This document shows, one piece after another, positions 38,540 to 47,624 of a DNA stretch of 64,000 nucleotides. The first letter of the stretch is position 1. The number at the start of each line of letters is the position of its first letter. Below the pieces are notes generated by a model. It was not told where the DNA came from. It saw nothing but the letters and a program-made list of their open reading frames with translations, and made no database searches. A program made the translations under genes and the position numbers. Source of the stretch: Cohnella panacarvi Gsoil 349 (GTDB lineage Bacteria; Bacillota; Bacilli; Paenibacillales; Paenibacillaceae); NCBI RefSeq assembly GCF_000515335.1, contig NZ_KI911563.1:201735-265734 (forward strand), given 5' to 3'.

Positions 38540-39517
38540 TCAACAAGAAACCAAATAAGGTGTCTTGTTCAGCAGTTGCGGATAGATCAAGGTTATCGGT
38601 CGAGGGACGACACCGGTGTCGGGTTTGCCGATCAACATCTTGTAAGTGCACACCGAGGCTGAGGCACATCGGCTTAGATGAACGCTGAACGGACTGTTAT
38701 GATTGCGGAGATAACAGTAGTGATCTAAATACGCCTGCAAGTGCTTCGCGCCGATCCCGCAATAGGTGCTGTTGATCCAGAGTGAAGCATGCTTGGCCAC
38801 TGACAAGAGCTGCCTGTCGCGCATCGGGCTAAACTTCAGAATATTGGATGTGACCATTGATTTTCTCGAATCGACATGATCGTAGATAAAGGCGTCTCTG
38901 CCCAGCGGAGTAACCCTGTCTTCCACTAGATGCTCGTTCGGGACTTGTTTGATTTTGAGGTGCGTTAGCGAGCCCTCTAGACTGAGACTAGCTCCGACTA
39001 GTAACGGATGCTCCTGAGGATGGCGGTAGATGGTCGGGTTGTAGGGGCGTCCGTATTGCGCGCAGTTGATTTTAACGAGGCCGCTCAGTCGCTTGCCCGA
39101 ATCGGACTGCGTCATGGCATGGCGGATTTTATGGCTGATGAGCCAGGCGGTCTTATAGGTTGTTCCGATGAGATGCATGAGGTTGATTGCGCTAATAGCC
39201 GGGATTTGCGTGTGCAGGTAAACGGCTTGAAACCAGAGAGTCAGGGGAGTACGGCTTTTCTCGAAAATCGTGTTTACGGTAAGGGAAGTTTGGTGGCCGC
39301 AGGAGCCACATTCGTATATAGGAAGCCGGCGTCGGCGGATCGTATAACATTGCGAAAAGGAACAGCGAGGGCACCGATAACCGTTCGGCCATTTGGCGGT
39401 ATACAAAGCCTCGACACAAGACTCTTCCTTATTGAAATGACGTTTAAACTGCTCTAACGACGTATGGAAGGAATCAGCCAGTTCCTCTTGCGAATCGAAT
39501 ACGGGACCTATCGTCAT
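38540..39517 (-). CDS. IS1595-type transposase-like protein, degenerate active site, LexA-controlled
   Basis: 325 residues. The N-terminal part matches IS1595 transposases: CVEALYTAKWPNGYRCPRC onward, a zinc ribbon with CPRC and CGSC, then a helix region (SLTVNTIFEKSRTPLTLWF). The C-terminal part retains KHLQAYLDHYCYLRN, typical of the family's end. But the catalytic residues appear changed: the usual VDET reads INCA, and the N-x-x-E region before the GTY-like STY is lost; only the second Asp (IYDHVD) remains. The frame is nevertheless fully open. Start: ATG at 39517, because the earlier ATG codons lie at or before the expected transcript start. Codon and base use look less GC-rich than the neighbours. 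It could be a decaying insertion or a domesticated DNA-binding protein. Confidence 0.78.
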   Translation of the reverse strand: MTIGPVFDSQEELADSFHTSLEQFKRHFNKEESCVEALYTAKWPNGYRCPRCSFSQCYTIRRRRLPIYECGSCGHQTSLTVNTIFEKSRTPLTLWFQAVYLHTQIPAISAINLMHLIGTTYKTAWLISHKIRHAMTQSDSGKRLSGLVKINCAQYGRPYNPTIYRHPQEHPLLVGASLSLEGSLTHLKIKQVPNEHLVEDRVTPLGRDAFIYDHVDSRKSMVTSNILKFSPMRDRQLLSVAKHASLWINSTYCGIGAKHLQAYLDHYCYLRNHNSPFSVHLSRCASASVCTYKMLIGKPDTGVVPRPITLIYPQLLNKTPYLVSC

Positions 39518-39528
39518 TTTCACACCGC

Positions 39529-39542
39529 CGAACATATGTTTG
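39529..39542 (-). promoter_or_regulatory. Second LexA (SOS) box, downstream of the -10
   Basis: On the plus strand CGAACATATGTTTG, which matches the Bacillus LexA consensus CGAACRNRYGTTYC at 13 of 14 positions. It lies just after the expected transcript start of the minus-strand gene. Confidence 0.75.
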
Positions 39543-39551
39543 CTTAACGAA

Positions 39552-39581
39552 ATTATAACGAACATATGTTCCTTTTGTCAA
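39552..39581 (-). promoter_or_regulatory. Perfect-consensus promoter of the transposase-like gene
   Basis: On the minus strand TTGACA (39581-39576), 18-base spacer, TATAAT (39557-39552). Both hexamers are perfect SigA consensus, a strong promoter that needs tight control. Confidence 0.88.
39559..39572 (-). promoter_or_regulatory. LexA (SOS) box in the promoter spacer
   Basis: CGAACATATGTTCC on the plus strand, a 14 of 14 match to CGAACRNRYGTTYC, lying between the -35 and -10 boxes. LexA bound here would block polymerase; DNA damage should release it. Confidence 0.88.
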
Positions 39582-39608
39582 CAAATGGTTGGAAGACTCG
39601 CCCCCCCC

Positions 39609-39650
39609 CCCTGACCTGACGGGATAATAACCATAAGGCGGAAAAAGGGA
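39609..39650 (-). repeat. Right terminal inverted repeat
   Basis: Inverted copy of 38435-38476 (35/42 identical). Its core CCTGACCTGACGGGATA is repeated exactly at 62511-62527 inside recX. Confidence 0.8.
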
Positions 39651-39677
39651 GGGGTGTCGTTCCCGAACTGTCCCTTC

Positions 39678-39705
39678 ACCCCTGACTAGGCGAATGCATA
39701 CGATG
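39678..39705 (+). promoter_or_regulatory. Possible SigK-type promoter of dpaAB
   Basis: AC at 39678-39679 and CATACGATG at 39697-39705, 17 bases apart, resemble the mother-cell SigK pattern (AC, 16-17 bases, CATANNNTA) but the final TA is TG. dpaA is SigK-dependent in B. subtilis. Weak evidence. Confidence 0.33.
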
Positions 39706-39737
39706 TGCTATGCAAGCAAACGAAGGGAGGGGACACG

Positions 39738-40637
39738 ATGCTCACGGGGGCACAGATCGTTCTCGCCGGGGGAGACGCCAGGCAGCTGGAGGTTATTCGC
39801 CGTTTGACGGAGCTCGACGCGAGCGTTACGCTATGCGGCTTCGACCGGCTGGATACGCCTTTCAGCGGAGTCGTCAAAGCCGACTGGACGCCGGACATTC
39901 TGCACGCTGCGGATGCATTGGTGCTTCCTGCGGTCGGTACCGATGACGACGGGACGATCTCTACGATATTTACCGACCAAGAGCTTAAGTTGACGGAAGC
40001 CCATCTATCGGCGGCTCCCAAAACGTGCAAAGTGATCACCGGAATGGCTAAGCCTTATTTGAGAAAACTGTGCGAAAAGCATCAAATCGCGCTCGTCGAG
40101 CTGTTCGAGCGTGACGATGTGGCCATCTATAACTCGATTCCGACCGCCGAAGGCGCCCTCATGATGGCGATACAGAATACGGATATTACGATTCACGACT
40201 CGAATTGCATGGTGCTCGGTCTCGGGCGAACCGGCTTTACGATGGCTCGGACGCTGAAGGCGATCGGCGCCAACGTGAAGGTCGGAGTGCGCCGCGACGA
40301 ATCGTTCGCGCGGGCTTTCGAGGTCGGATTTGAGCCTTTTTATATGCCTGAAATCGCGCGTCAGGCGGGGAATATCGACTTGATTTTTAATACAATTCCG
40401 ACTATGATAGTCACAGCACAAGTGATCGCACAGCTTCCCCTGCGCGCATGCATTATCGACTTGGCGTCGAAGCCTGGCGGAACCGATTTTCGGTTCGCCG
40501 AGAAGAGAGGAATCAAGGCGTTTCTGGCGCCCGGATTGCCTGGAATCGTGGCTCCGAAGACAGCCGGTCGAATCATCGCGAACAGTCTGACCCAGATCAT
40601 TCTGGAGGACTTCCGACTACGGGGGAATCAATCATGA
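39738..40637 (+). CDS. dpaA: Dipicolinate synthase subunit A
   Basis: With DpaB converts dihydrodipicolinate to dipicolinic acid, the calcium chelator of the spore core. 299 residues: an N-terminal Rossmann-like domain (QIVLAGGDARQLEVIRRL) and an NAD(P)-binding part with VLGLGRTGFTMARTLKAIG at about 155-173. ATG after GGGAGGGG. Overlaps dpaB by 4 bases. Direct evidence that the organism makes endospores. Confidence 0.96.
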   Translation: MLTGAQIVLAGGDARQLEVIRRLTELDASVTLCGFDRLDTPFSGVVKADWTPDILHAADALVLPAVGTDDDGTISTIFTDQELKLTEAHLSAAPKTCKVITGMAKPYLRKLCEKHQIALVELFERDDVAIYNSIPTAEGALMMAIQNTDITIHDSNCMVLGLGRTGFTMARTLKAIGANVKVGVRRDESFARAFEVGFEPFYMPEIARQAGNIDLIFNTIPTMIVTAQVIAQLPLRACIIDLASKPGGTDFRFAEKRGIKAFLAPGLPGIVAPKTAGRIIANSLTQIILEDFRLRGNQS

Positions 40638-41230
40638 ATTGGCACGGGATAACGGTAGGTTACGCTTTGTCCGGATCGCATTGCACGCTTTCGGAGATCA
40701 TGCCGCAAATCCAGCGTTTCGTCGACGCCGGCGCGAACGTCGTGCCGATCGTTTCTACTACGATCATGACTACGGATACTAGATTCGGCGCTTCGGCCGA
40801 TTGGCAGAAGACGCTTGGAGATATTACAGGCAACGAAATTATTTCGACGATCGTGGACGCGGAACCGCTCGGTCCTTCGAAGAGGCTTGACGTACTCGCG
40901 ATTGCTCCGTGCACGGGCAACACGACAAGCAAGCTGGCGAATGCGATGACGGACGGACCGGTCCTGATGGCCGCCAAGTCGCAATTGCGCAATCAAAGGC
41001 CGCTCGTCCTCGCCATCTCGACGAACGACGGTCTTGGTTTGAACGCGGCCAATATCGCGAAGCTGCTCGTGACGAAGAACGTCTATTTCGTTCCGTTCGG
41101 TCAAGATAACCCGCAGGCGAAGCCGAATTCCCTTGTCGCGCGCATGGATCTCGTCATGGAAACCTGCGAGGCGGCGTTGCAAGGCAAACAACTGCAACCT
41201 TTGCTCATTGAGCGATTCCAATACGCTTGA
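40634..41230 (+). CDS. dpaB: Dipicolinate synthase subunit B
   Basis: Flavoprotein-fold subunit that completes dipicolinate synthase. 198 residues: GITVGYALSGSHCTLSEI near the N-terminus and the conserved LAIAPCTGNTTSKLANA and ATNDGLGLNA-like (STNDGLGLNAANIAKLL) segments. The open frame runs far upstream inside dpaA; the ATGA overlap at 40634 gives the real start. Followed by asd, dapG and dapA, as in Bacillus. Confidence 0.96.
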   Translation: MNWHGITVGYALSGSHCTLSEIMPQIQRFVDAGANVVPIVSTTIMTTDTRFGASADWQKTLGDITGNEIISTIVDAEPLGPSKRLDVLAIAPCTGNTTSKLANAMTDGPVLMAAKSQLRNQRPLVLAISTNDGLGLNAANIAKLLVTKNVYFVPFGQDNPQAKPNSLVARMDLVMETCEAALQGKQLQPLLIERFQYA

Positions 41231-41265
41231 GATCTATTCGTTGCACCCAAAGGGGAGAACCAACC

Positions 41266-42303
41266 ATGTCTTCACGAACGTTGTTTAACGTCGCCGTCGT
41301 AGGAGCGACCGGCGCCGTTGGAGAACAAATCATCCGATTGCTCGAAGAACGCAACTTCCCGTTGGCCAGCCTGAAGCTTCTCTCTTCGGCCCGCTCCGCC
41401 GGCACGAAACTCAAGTTCAAGGGACAAGAGATCGCGGTGGAAGAGGCGAAGCCGGAAAGCTTCAAGGGCGTAGATATTGCATTGTTCAGCGCAGGCGGAG
41501 ACGTAAGCAAAGCCCTTATTCCGCACGCGGTCGAACACGGTGCCGTGTGCATCGACAATACGAACGCTTACCGCATGGATCCGGATACGCCGCTCATCGT
41601 GCCGGAAGTCAACATCGATAAGCTCAGCGGGCATAAAGGGATCATCGCGAACCCGAACTGCTCGACGATTCAGATGGTCGCCGCGCTTAAACCGCTTTAC
41701 GACCGATACGGCATAAGCCGGATTATCGTGTCGACCTATCAAGCGGTGTCCGGCGCGGGCGCCAAAGCGATTAGCGAGATGCTCCGCCAATCGGGCGAAG
41801 TTCTGGCCGGCAACGATCCGAAACCGGACATTCTGCCGACCGCTTCGCTTCCGGTGAAGCACCAGATCGCGTTCAACGTCATTCCGCAAATCGACAAGTT
41901 TACGGACAACGGCTTTACGCTCGAAGAGATGAAGATGATTCGCGAGACGAAGAAGATCTTGGGCGACGATACGCTTGAAGTCACGGCGACTTGCGTGCGC
42001 GTTCCGGTCGTCTACGGCCACTCCGAATCGGTCTACGTCGAGCTGAAGTCCGATTTCGAGATCGAAGACGTGAACAGCCTATTGTCGGACTCTCCAGGCA
42101 TCGTGCTGCATGACGACCCGGCGGCTCAGCAATATCCAATGCCGGCGTTCGCGGCAGGCAAGAACGAGACGTTCGTCGGCCGCGTTCGCCGCGACATCTC
42201 CAACCCGCGCGCTTTGAACCTGTGGATCGTGTCCGACAATTTGCTTAAAGGCGCGGCTTGGAACGCGGTTCAAATCGCGGAGTTTATCGCAATCCCTCAA
42301 TAA
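41266..42303 (+). CDS. asd: Aspartate-semialdehyde dehydrogenase
   Basis: Reduces aspartyl phosphate to aspartate semialdehyde for lysine, diaminopimelate, threonine and methionine. 345 residues; NADP loop VVGATGAVGEQII near the N-terminus, catalytic C132 in NPNCSTIQMV, and CVRVPVVYGHSE near 243-254. ATG after AAGGGGAG. Part of the dpaA-dpaB-asd-dapG-dapA cluster. Confidence 0.97.
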   Translation: MSSRTLFNVAVVGATGAVGEQIIRLLEERNFPLASLKLLSSARSAGTKLKFKGQEIAVEEAKPESFKGVDIALFSAGGDVSKALIPHAVEHGAVCIDNTNAYRMDPDTPLIVPEVNIDKLSGHKGIIANPNCSTIQMVAALKPLYDRYGISRIIVSTYQAVSGAGAKAISEMLRQSGEVLAGNDPKPDILPTASLPVKHQIAFNVIPQIDKFTDNGFTLEEMKMIRETKKILGDDTLEVTATCVRVPVVYGHSESVYVELKSDFEIEDVNSLLSDSPGIVLHDDPAAQQYPMPAFAAGKNETFVGRVRRDISNPRALNLWIVSDNLLKGAAWNAVQIAEFIAIPQ

Positions 42304-42371
42304 TGAAAAGACTCAGCAATGTTCTCGCTCTTTTTCCACCAACGGTCTAAGCCTGAAGTGGAGGAAGCAAG

Positions 42372-43589
42372 ATGGACCTGATCGTGCAAAAATTCGGCGG
42401 GACGTCGCTGCAAGGCGAACAGAGCCGGCGCCACGTCCTCCGTCACATTGTCCGGGAACGAGCCGCCGGTCGCTCGCTCGTCGTCGTCGTATCGGCGATG
42501 GGCAGACGAGGGGAGCCGTACGCTACGGATTCGTTGCTAGAGCTCGTCCGTCAGAACGGCAACGCTTTGCCCGCGAGAGAGAAAGATTTATTGCTTTCCT
42601 GCGGAGAGTTGATCTCCGCCGCAACGCTATGCAGCCTATTGACCGCGGAAGGGATTCCATCCGTCGCCCTGTCGGGAGGACAGGCAGGGATCGTTACGGA
42701 TGCGAGATTCGGGGCCGCGAGAATTGTGCGCATCCAGACGGAAGCGATCCGTCAGCACCTGAAGGAAGGCCGTGTCGCGATCGTCGCCGGGTTCCAAGGC
42801 TCGACGGACCGCGGAGAGATCACGACGCTTGGGCGCGGCGGGAGCGACACGTCGGCAACGGCTTTAGGAGCCGCTCTCGGAGCGTCTATCGTCGATATCT
42901 ATACGGACGTGGACGGCATTCTGACCGCTGATCCGAGGTGGGTGCCAAGCGCTCGCCAGCTGCCGGTCGTGAGTTACGAAGAGATCAGCAACATGGCGAA
43001 CAACGGCGCTAAAGTCATCCACCCCAGGGCCGTCGAGATCGCGATGAAAGCAGGCGTACCCGTTCGCGTTCGTTCGACGTTCTCGGACGGAGAAGGGACG
43101 CTCGTCACCAGGTCGGAGACGATTCGGGAGAAGGGCGTGTGGACGGACCGTACGGTCACGGGCCTGGCGCACGTGAGCGGCGTTACCCAACTGGCAGTCC
43201 ATAACGATAACGGACCTTCGGAGCTGCAGCTTCGCGTATTCAGGGCGATGGCTACGCACGGGATCAGCGTGGATTTCATTAACGTCATGCCGACGGGCGT
43301 TCATTACACGGTATCGGGCGCCGACACGGACGATGCGGTAAGGCTGCTGCGCGAGCTTGATTTCGAGCCGACCGTACGCAGAGGCTGCGCCAAAGTGTCG
43401 CTGATCGGAGGCGGCATGAACGGAGAGCCCGGCGTCATGGCCGGCATCGTGGAGGCCTTAACGACGGCGGGCGTCAACATTCTGCAATCCGCGGACTCGA
43501 ATACGACGATTTGGGTGCTGATCGCCGAATCCGATTTGGCGGCGGCGCTTCAAACTTTGCATTCCGCGTTCGGACTTCATCTGGCATAA
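42372..43589 (+). CDS. dapG: Aspartokinase I (diaminopimelate-sensitive type)
   Basis: Phosphorylates aspartate, the first step to diaminopimelate and dipicolinate. 405 residues: KFGGTSLQG from K7, the kinase segment GRGGSDTSATALGAAL near residues 156-171, and two C-terminal ACT domains (about 265-400) for feedback control. Position next to asd and dapA identifies it with dapG of B. subtilis, which is inhibited by meso-diaminopimelate and serves the sporulating cell; the inhibitor is inferred. Confidence 0.94.
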   Translation: MDLIVQKFGGTSLQGEQSRRHVLRHIVRERAAGRSLVVVVSAMGRRGEPYATDSLLELVRQNGNALPAREKDLLLSCGELISAATLCSLLTAEGIPSVALSGGQAGIVTDARFGAARIVRIQTEAIRQHLKEGRVAIVAGFQGSTDRGEITTLGRGGSDTSATALGAALGASIVDIYTDVDGILTADPRWVPSARQLPVVSYEEISNMANNGAKVIHPRAVEIAMKAGVPVRVRSTFSDGEGTLVTRSETIREKGVWTDRTVTGLAHVSGVTQLAVHNDNGPSELQLRVFRAMATHGISVDFINVMPTGVHYTVSGADTDDAVRLLRELDFEPTVRRGCAKVSLIGGGMNGEPGVMAGIVEALTTAGVNILQSADSNTTIWVLIAESDLAAALQTLHSAFGLHLA

Positions 43590-43617
43590 TAGGGGTAGAA
43601 TTAAGGGGGATATCGCA

Positions 43618-44496
43618 ATGAATTTCGGACGTTTAGTCACAGCTATGGTTACGCCATTCGATGAGAATCTGAATATCGACTGGGAGACGACAGGGCGGAT
43701 CATCGATTATCTGATCGAAGAGCAAGCCGCCGAGAGCCTGGTCGTCAGCGGGACGACCGGAGAATCTCCGACGCTGTCCGACGAAGAGAAGGTCGAGCTG
43801 TTCCGCTTCGCGGTCGCAAGAGCGGCGGGACGCGCTAAGATCATCGCCGGAACGGGGAGCAACGAAACGGCGCATTCCATTCAATTGACGAAGAAGGCGG
43901 AAGAAGCCGGCGTCGACGGGATCCTGCTCGTCGCTCCGTATTACAATAAGCCAAGCCAGGAAGGCATTTACCAGCATTTTCGCGTCATCGCCGAAGCGAC
44001 CAAGCTTCCGGTCATGATCTATAACGTGCCGTCCCGCACGGTTACCTCGATCTCGGTCTCGACGACGCTGCGGCTCGCGCAAATTCCGAACATCGTGGCG
44101 ACCAAAGAGTGCGCCGGCTTGGAGCAAGTGACGGAAATCGTCAGCGGGGCACCTGAAGGCTTCGTCGTATACAGCGGAGACGACGCGCTGACGCTGCCGG
44201 TATTATCGGTCGGCGGTTATGGCATCGTCAGCGTCGCCAGTCACGTAATCGGCGCGCAGATGAAGAAGCTGATCGATGCTTATTTGGCAGGAAACGTACA
44301 AGAAGCGATCGCGCTCAACCAGCAATGCTATCCGTATTTCAAAGGCTTGTTCCATTGCCCGCACCCGGTTCCGAATCCGGTTGCGGTCAAGCATGCGCTC
44401 GGCCTGCGCGGTTTGCCCGTGGGCGGCGTTCGTCTGCCGCTCGTGGACGCGAACGACGCGGAGAAAGATTTCCTGCTAGCGTTAATGAAAGCATAA
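43618..44496 (+). CDS. dapA: 4-hydroxy-tetrahydrodipicolinate synthase
   Basis: Condenses aspartate semialdehyde and pyruvate; its product is the branch to lysine and dipicolinate. 292 residues; Schiff-base lysine K163 in VATKECAG, Tyr135 in MIYNVPSRT, and the N-terminal signature LVVSGTTGESPTLSDEEK. All active-site residues are in place. Last gene of the cluster, followed by a terminator. Confidence 0.96.
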   Translation: MNFGRLVTAMVTPFDENLNIDWETTGRIIDYLIEEQAAESLVVSGTTGESPTLSDEEKVELFRFAVARAAGRAKIIAGTGSNETAHSIQLTKKAEEAGVDGILLVAPYYNKPSQEGIYQHFRVIAEATKLPVMIYNVPSRTVTSISVSTTLRLAQIPNIVATKECAGLEQVTEIVSGAPEGFVVYSGDDALTLPVLSVGGYGIVSVASHVIGAQMKKLIDAYLAGNVQEAIALNQQCYPYFKGLFHCPHPVPNPVAVKHALGLRGLPVGGVRLPLVDANDAEKDFLLALMKA

Positions 44497-44539
44497 CCAT
44501 CGGATTTCTGTCGGTCGCCGCTAAGTTCACTTACCCGCG

Positions 44540-44571
44540 AAACCGGTATCCGCTGGATATCGGTTTTTTTG
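44540..44571 (+). terminator. Terminator after dapA
   Basis: AACCGGTATCC (44541-44551) pairs with GGATATCGGTT (44555-44565) around GCT, then TTTTTT. Confidence 0.9.
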
Positions 44572-44596
44572 CTGCGTCGAACCTGGTTCGGCTAAC

Positions 44597-44626
44597 TTGT
44601 TTTTGTTCTTTTGCTTCATGTATAAT
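44597..44626 (+). promoter_or_regulatory. Promoter of the RNase J gene
   Basis: TTGTTT (44597-44602), 18 bases, TATAAT (44621-44626). Confidence 0.7.
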
Positions 44627-44716
44627 GATTGAGAGTGATTGGGTGCGGCCAATATTTAGCAACTTGAAAATTTCATATCGAACGGGATCGTCGAGATGAT
44701 TCGGGAGGTACTACAC

Positions 44717-46396
44717 TTGTCTAAGAAAAACAACCAAGATAAATTGCTCATTTTCGCGCTCGGCGGCGTAGGTGAGATCGGCAAAAACATGTATTGCATT
44801 CAATACGCGAACGATATTATCGTCGTTGATGCCGGATTGAAGTTTCCAGAAGAAGAGATGCTCGGCATCGACGTCGTTATTCCGGACATTACTTATCTAA
44901 TGGAAAACCGAGATAAAGTACGGGGTATTCTGCTTACGCACGGCCATGAAGACCACATCGGCGGACTTCCGTACATCATGAAGCAACTGAACGTGCCGAT
45001 CTACGGCACGAAACTGACGCTCGGTCTCGTCGAGAACAAGCTGAAAGAAGCGGGATTGCTCGGCGACACGAAGCGAATTCTCATTAACGAAGCAACGGAA
45101 CTGCAGCTCGGTTCGATCAAAGCGAGCTTCTTCCGCACGAATCACAGTATTCCGGATTCCGTCGGCGTATGCCTGGATACACCGGAAGGTATCGTCGTTC
45201 ATACGGGCGACTTCAAGTTCGACCATACGCCGGTGAACGAGCAATATGCGGACTTGCAGCGAATGGCCGGTATCGGCAGCAGAGGCGTATTGGCGCTGTT
45301 ATCGGACAGCACGAACGCCGAACGCGCGGGATTCACGCCGTCTGAGAGCAACATCGGCAAAGAATTCGAAGAGATTTTCCGCAGCTCCAAACAACGCGTC
45401 GTCGTTGCGACATTCGCATCGAACGTGCATCGGATTCAACAGGTCATTAACGCCGCGGTCGAAACTCGCCGCAAAATGACCGTCATCGGACGCAGCATGG
45501 TTAACGTCGTTACGATCGCGTCCGAACTCGGCTACCTTAACATTCCGGAAGGCATGCTCATCGAGCCGGAAGAAGTGAACAAGCTTCCCGCGGACCGCGT
45601 CGTTATCCTATCGACGGGCTCCCAGGGCGAACCGATGTCTGCGCTTACGCGCATGGCGAGATCGACACACCGCAAAGTCGACATTCTGCCAGGCGACACC
45701 GTCGTTATCGCCGCTACCCCGATCCCGGGTAACGAGCGTTATGTCGGTCGTACGGTAGACGAATTGATGCGACTCGGCGCGCATGTCATCTATGGACCAG
45801 GATCGATTTCCGGCGTACACGTATCCGGACACGGCAGCCAAGAAGAATTGAAGCTCATGCTGAACCTCATTCGGCCGCAATATTTCATCCCGATCCACGG
45901 CGAATATCGGATGCTCCGCCATCATGGCTTGCTAGGCGAAGCGGTAGGTATTCCGAAGGAAAATATTTTCCTTATCGATAACGGAGACACGGTCGAGTTC
46001 CAGAACGGCACGGCGCGCAAAGCCGGCAAAATTCCGTCCGGCAACGTATTGATCGACGGACTTGGCGTCGGTGACGTAGGCAACATTGTACTGCGCGACC
46101 GCAAATTGCTGTCCCAGGACGGCATCCTCGTCGTCGTCGTTACGCTGAGCAAGCAAGACGGCGCGATCATGTCCGGACCGGACATTATCTCGCGCGGCTT
46201 CGTCTACGTGAGAGAGTCCGAAGGGCTTCTCGAAGAAGCGAACCGTATCGTAACGGGCACGCTGCAGAAACTGATGAACGATAACGTGAACGAATGGGCG
46301 TCGCTGAAGACGAACGTCAAAGACGCGCTCGGCCGGTTCCTGTACGAGCAAACGAGACGCAGACCGATGATCTTGCCGATCATCATGGAAGTATAA
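44717..46396 (+). CDS. rnjB: Ribonuclease J
   Basis: Metallo-beta-lactamase/beta-CASP ribonuclease with 5'-3' exonuclease and endonuclease activity in mRNA and rRNA processing. 559 residues; zinc motif [10 protein letters not shown] near residue 75, H and D ligands in HSIPDS and HTGDFKFD, the beta-CASP domain about 210-370, and [10 protein letters not shown] near 375-384. Gene position after dapA corresponds to rnjB (ymfA) of B. subtilis. TTG at 44717 follows GGGAGG. Whether this or an rnjA elsewhere is the main enzyme cannot be seen here. Confidence 0.93.
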   Translation: MSKKNNQDKLLIFALGGVGEIGKNMYCIQYANDIIVVDAGLKFPEEEMLGIDVVIPDITYLMENRDKVRGILLTHGHEDHIGGLPYIMKQLNVPIYGTKLTLGLVENKLKEAGLLGDTKRILINEATELQLGSIKASFFRTNHSIPDSVGVCLDTPEGIVVHTGDFKFDHTPVNEQYADLQRMAGIGSRGVLALLSDSTNAERAGFTPSESNIGKEFEEIFRSSKQRVVVATFASNVHRIQQVINAAVETRRKMTVIGRSMVNVVTIASELGYLNIPEGMLIEPEEVNKLPADRVVILSTGSQGEPMSALTRMARSTHRKVDILPGDTVVIAATPIPGNERYVGRTVDELMRLGAHVIYGPGSISGVHVSGHGSQEELKLMLNLIRPQYFIPIHGEYRMLRHHGLLGEAVGIPKENIFLIDNGDTVEFQNGTARKAGKIPSGNVLIDGLGVGDVGNIVLRDRKLLSQDGILVVVVTLSKQDGAIMSGPDIISRGFVYVRESEGLLEEANRIVTGTLQKLMNDNVNEWASLKTNVKDALGRFLYEQTRRRPMILPIIMEV

Positions 46397-46423
46397 GAGA
46401 AATAGAACCCACACTCATTCAGA

Positions 46424-46465
46424 ACCGTTCCCTCTTACGCGCGAAGCGGAGGGGAGCGGTTTTTG
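46424..46465 (+). terminator. Terminator after RNase J gene
   Basis: ACCGTTCCCTC (46424-46434) pairs with GAGGGGAGCGGT (46449-46460) with one bulge, then TTTTTG. Confidence 0.85.
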
Positions 46466-46545
46466 CTTTGCATGAAGCCGTATATTTGTTCCCTCGGCGA
46501 CCATACTATGTCAAGCCAATAGGATGCAGCGATGGAGGGATCAAG

Positions 46546-47301
46546 TTGAGCGATAATGAGATGAACGCGGCAAACGGAGAGGAACCGAACGCGAATCCGG
46601 CTGAAGACGGCCGCAAGGCGTCCGCGACGACGGAATCGATCGTACAGCTTGGGCAGACGCCGTTGCCGCCGGGAGAGTCGAACATATTCTGCCTCACGAT
46701 TATCGGACAGGTAGAAGGACATCTTATGCTGCCGCCGCAAAATAAAACGACGAAATACGAACATGTTATTCCTCAGCTTGTCGCGGCCGAGCAGAATCCG
46801 AAAATCGAAGGCTTGCTGATCGTGCTTAACACGGTCGGAGGCGACGTCGAAGCGGGACTGGCCATCGCGGAGATGATCGCGTCGCTCAGCAAGCCGACAG
46901 TTACCGTCGTCCTCGGCGGAGGCCATTCGATCGGCGTGCCGATCGCCGTTTCGTCGGATTATACGTTCATCGCCGATACCGCCACGATGACGATCCACCC
47001 GATCCGGATGACGGGGCTGGTCATCGGCGTTCCGCAAACGTTCGAATATTTGGAGAAAATGCAGGAGCGCGTCACGCGTTTCGTCGTTCGCCATTCCGGC
47101 ATTTCGGAAGAAACGTTCAAGGAGCTGATGTTCAAAACAGGCGAGCTGACGCGGGATATCGGCACGACCGTCATCGGCGCCGATGCGGTTAAGCATGGGT
47201 TAATCAACGCCGTCGGCGGACTTGGCGACGGCTTGCGCGAGTTGAATCGGCGAATCTCGGAACGCAAGAAAGCCAGAGCGGAAGGAGCGGCCGCCCTATG
47301 A
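46546..47301 (+). CDS. tepA: ClpP-like serine protease TepA/YmfB
   Basis: Cytoplasmic ClpP-fold protease, called translocation-enhancing protein in B. subtilis. 251 residues: an acidic disordered N-terminus (about 1-45), then the ClpP fold; the serine region [11 protein letters not shown] has S128, and the His is expected in [13 protein letters not shown] near 145-157. TTG at 46546 preceded by GGAGGGA. Overlaps the next gene by 4 bases. Confidence 0.9.
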   Translation: MSDNEMNAANGEEPNANPAEDGRKASATTESIVQLGQTPLPPGESNIFCLTIIGQVEGHLMLPPQNKTTKYEHVIPQLVAAEQNPKIEGLLIVLNTVGGDVEAGLAIAEMIASLSKPTVTVVLGGGHSIGVPIAVSSDYTFIADTATMTIHPIRMTGLVIGVPQTFEYLEKMQERVTRFVVRHSGISEETFKELMFKTGELTRDIGTTVIGADAVKHGLINAVGGLGDGLRELNRRISERKKARAEGAAAL

Positions 47302-47558
47302 CGCTCTATACAACGATGCCACTGGAACTCGTTCTCGACGGCATGCAAGCCGAACCGGGACCGTTCGTCGAGATTACGCACGGGGAAGTGACCATGCAGG
47401 TCCGCCCGACCGCGCCGGGCGTCGGCACGATCGTGCGGCTGCTGTCCGCGCCGCTCGACCAATACTTAAATCCCGAATACATGCCGGGACGATCGATCCA
47501 TTACGCGGCGAAGGCAAACGATGAAAGCGATACCGTCCAAGCGGGACTAGGGATCTAA
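47298..47558 (+). CDS. ylzJ: YlzJ-like protein
   Basis: 86-residue small protein of unknown function, kept between tepA and spoIIIE in Bacilli. [15 protein letters not shown] near the start and [19 protein letters not shown] near the middle. No membrane segments. Starts inside the tepA stop codon (ATGA). Identity rests on position and general sequence. Confidence 0.82.
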   Translation: MTLYTTMPLELVLDGMQAEPGPFVEITHGEVTMQVRPTAPGVGTIVRLLSAPLDQYLNPEYMPGRSIHYAAKANDESDTVQAGLGI

Positions 47559-47572
47559 GTCGGCGGGAACTT

Positions 47573-47602
47573 CTGCCAACCTCGCGTCAACTGTGGTATA
47601 AT
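47573..47602 (+). promoter_or_regulatory. Probable promoter of ftsK/spoIIIE
   Basis: TATAAT at 47597-47602 with a weak -35 CTGCCA at 47573-47578 (18-base spacer). Confidence 0.5.
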
Positions 47603-47624
47603 GTTGAACCGGGAGGTGGCAGCT

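Larger units (their letters stand above)
38435..39650. mobile_element. IS1595-like element remnant with 42-bp inverted repeats
   Basis: A single transposase-like gene sits between two 42-base inverted repeats (38435-38476 and 39609-39650), identical at 35 of 42 positions without gaps. This is the only interruption of core gene order in the window (between dut and dpaA). I could not find a clear target-site duplication next to the repeats. An 11-base C run (39601-39611) borders the right repeat. Confidence 0.72.

Noticed and set aside
39515-39565. Earlier ATG starts of the transposase-like gene
   Set aside because: ATG at 39565 lies inside the promoter spacer and ATG at 39535 about 10 bases from the transcript start, so neither can have a ribosome site.
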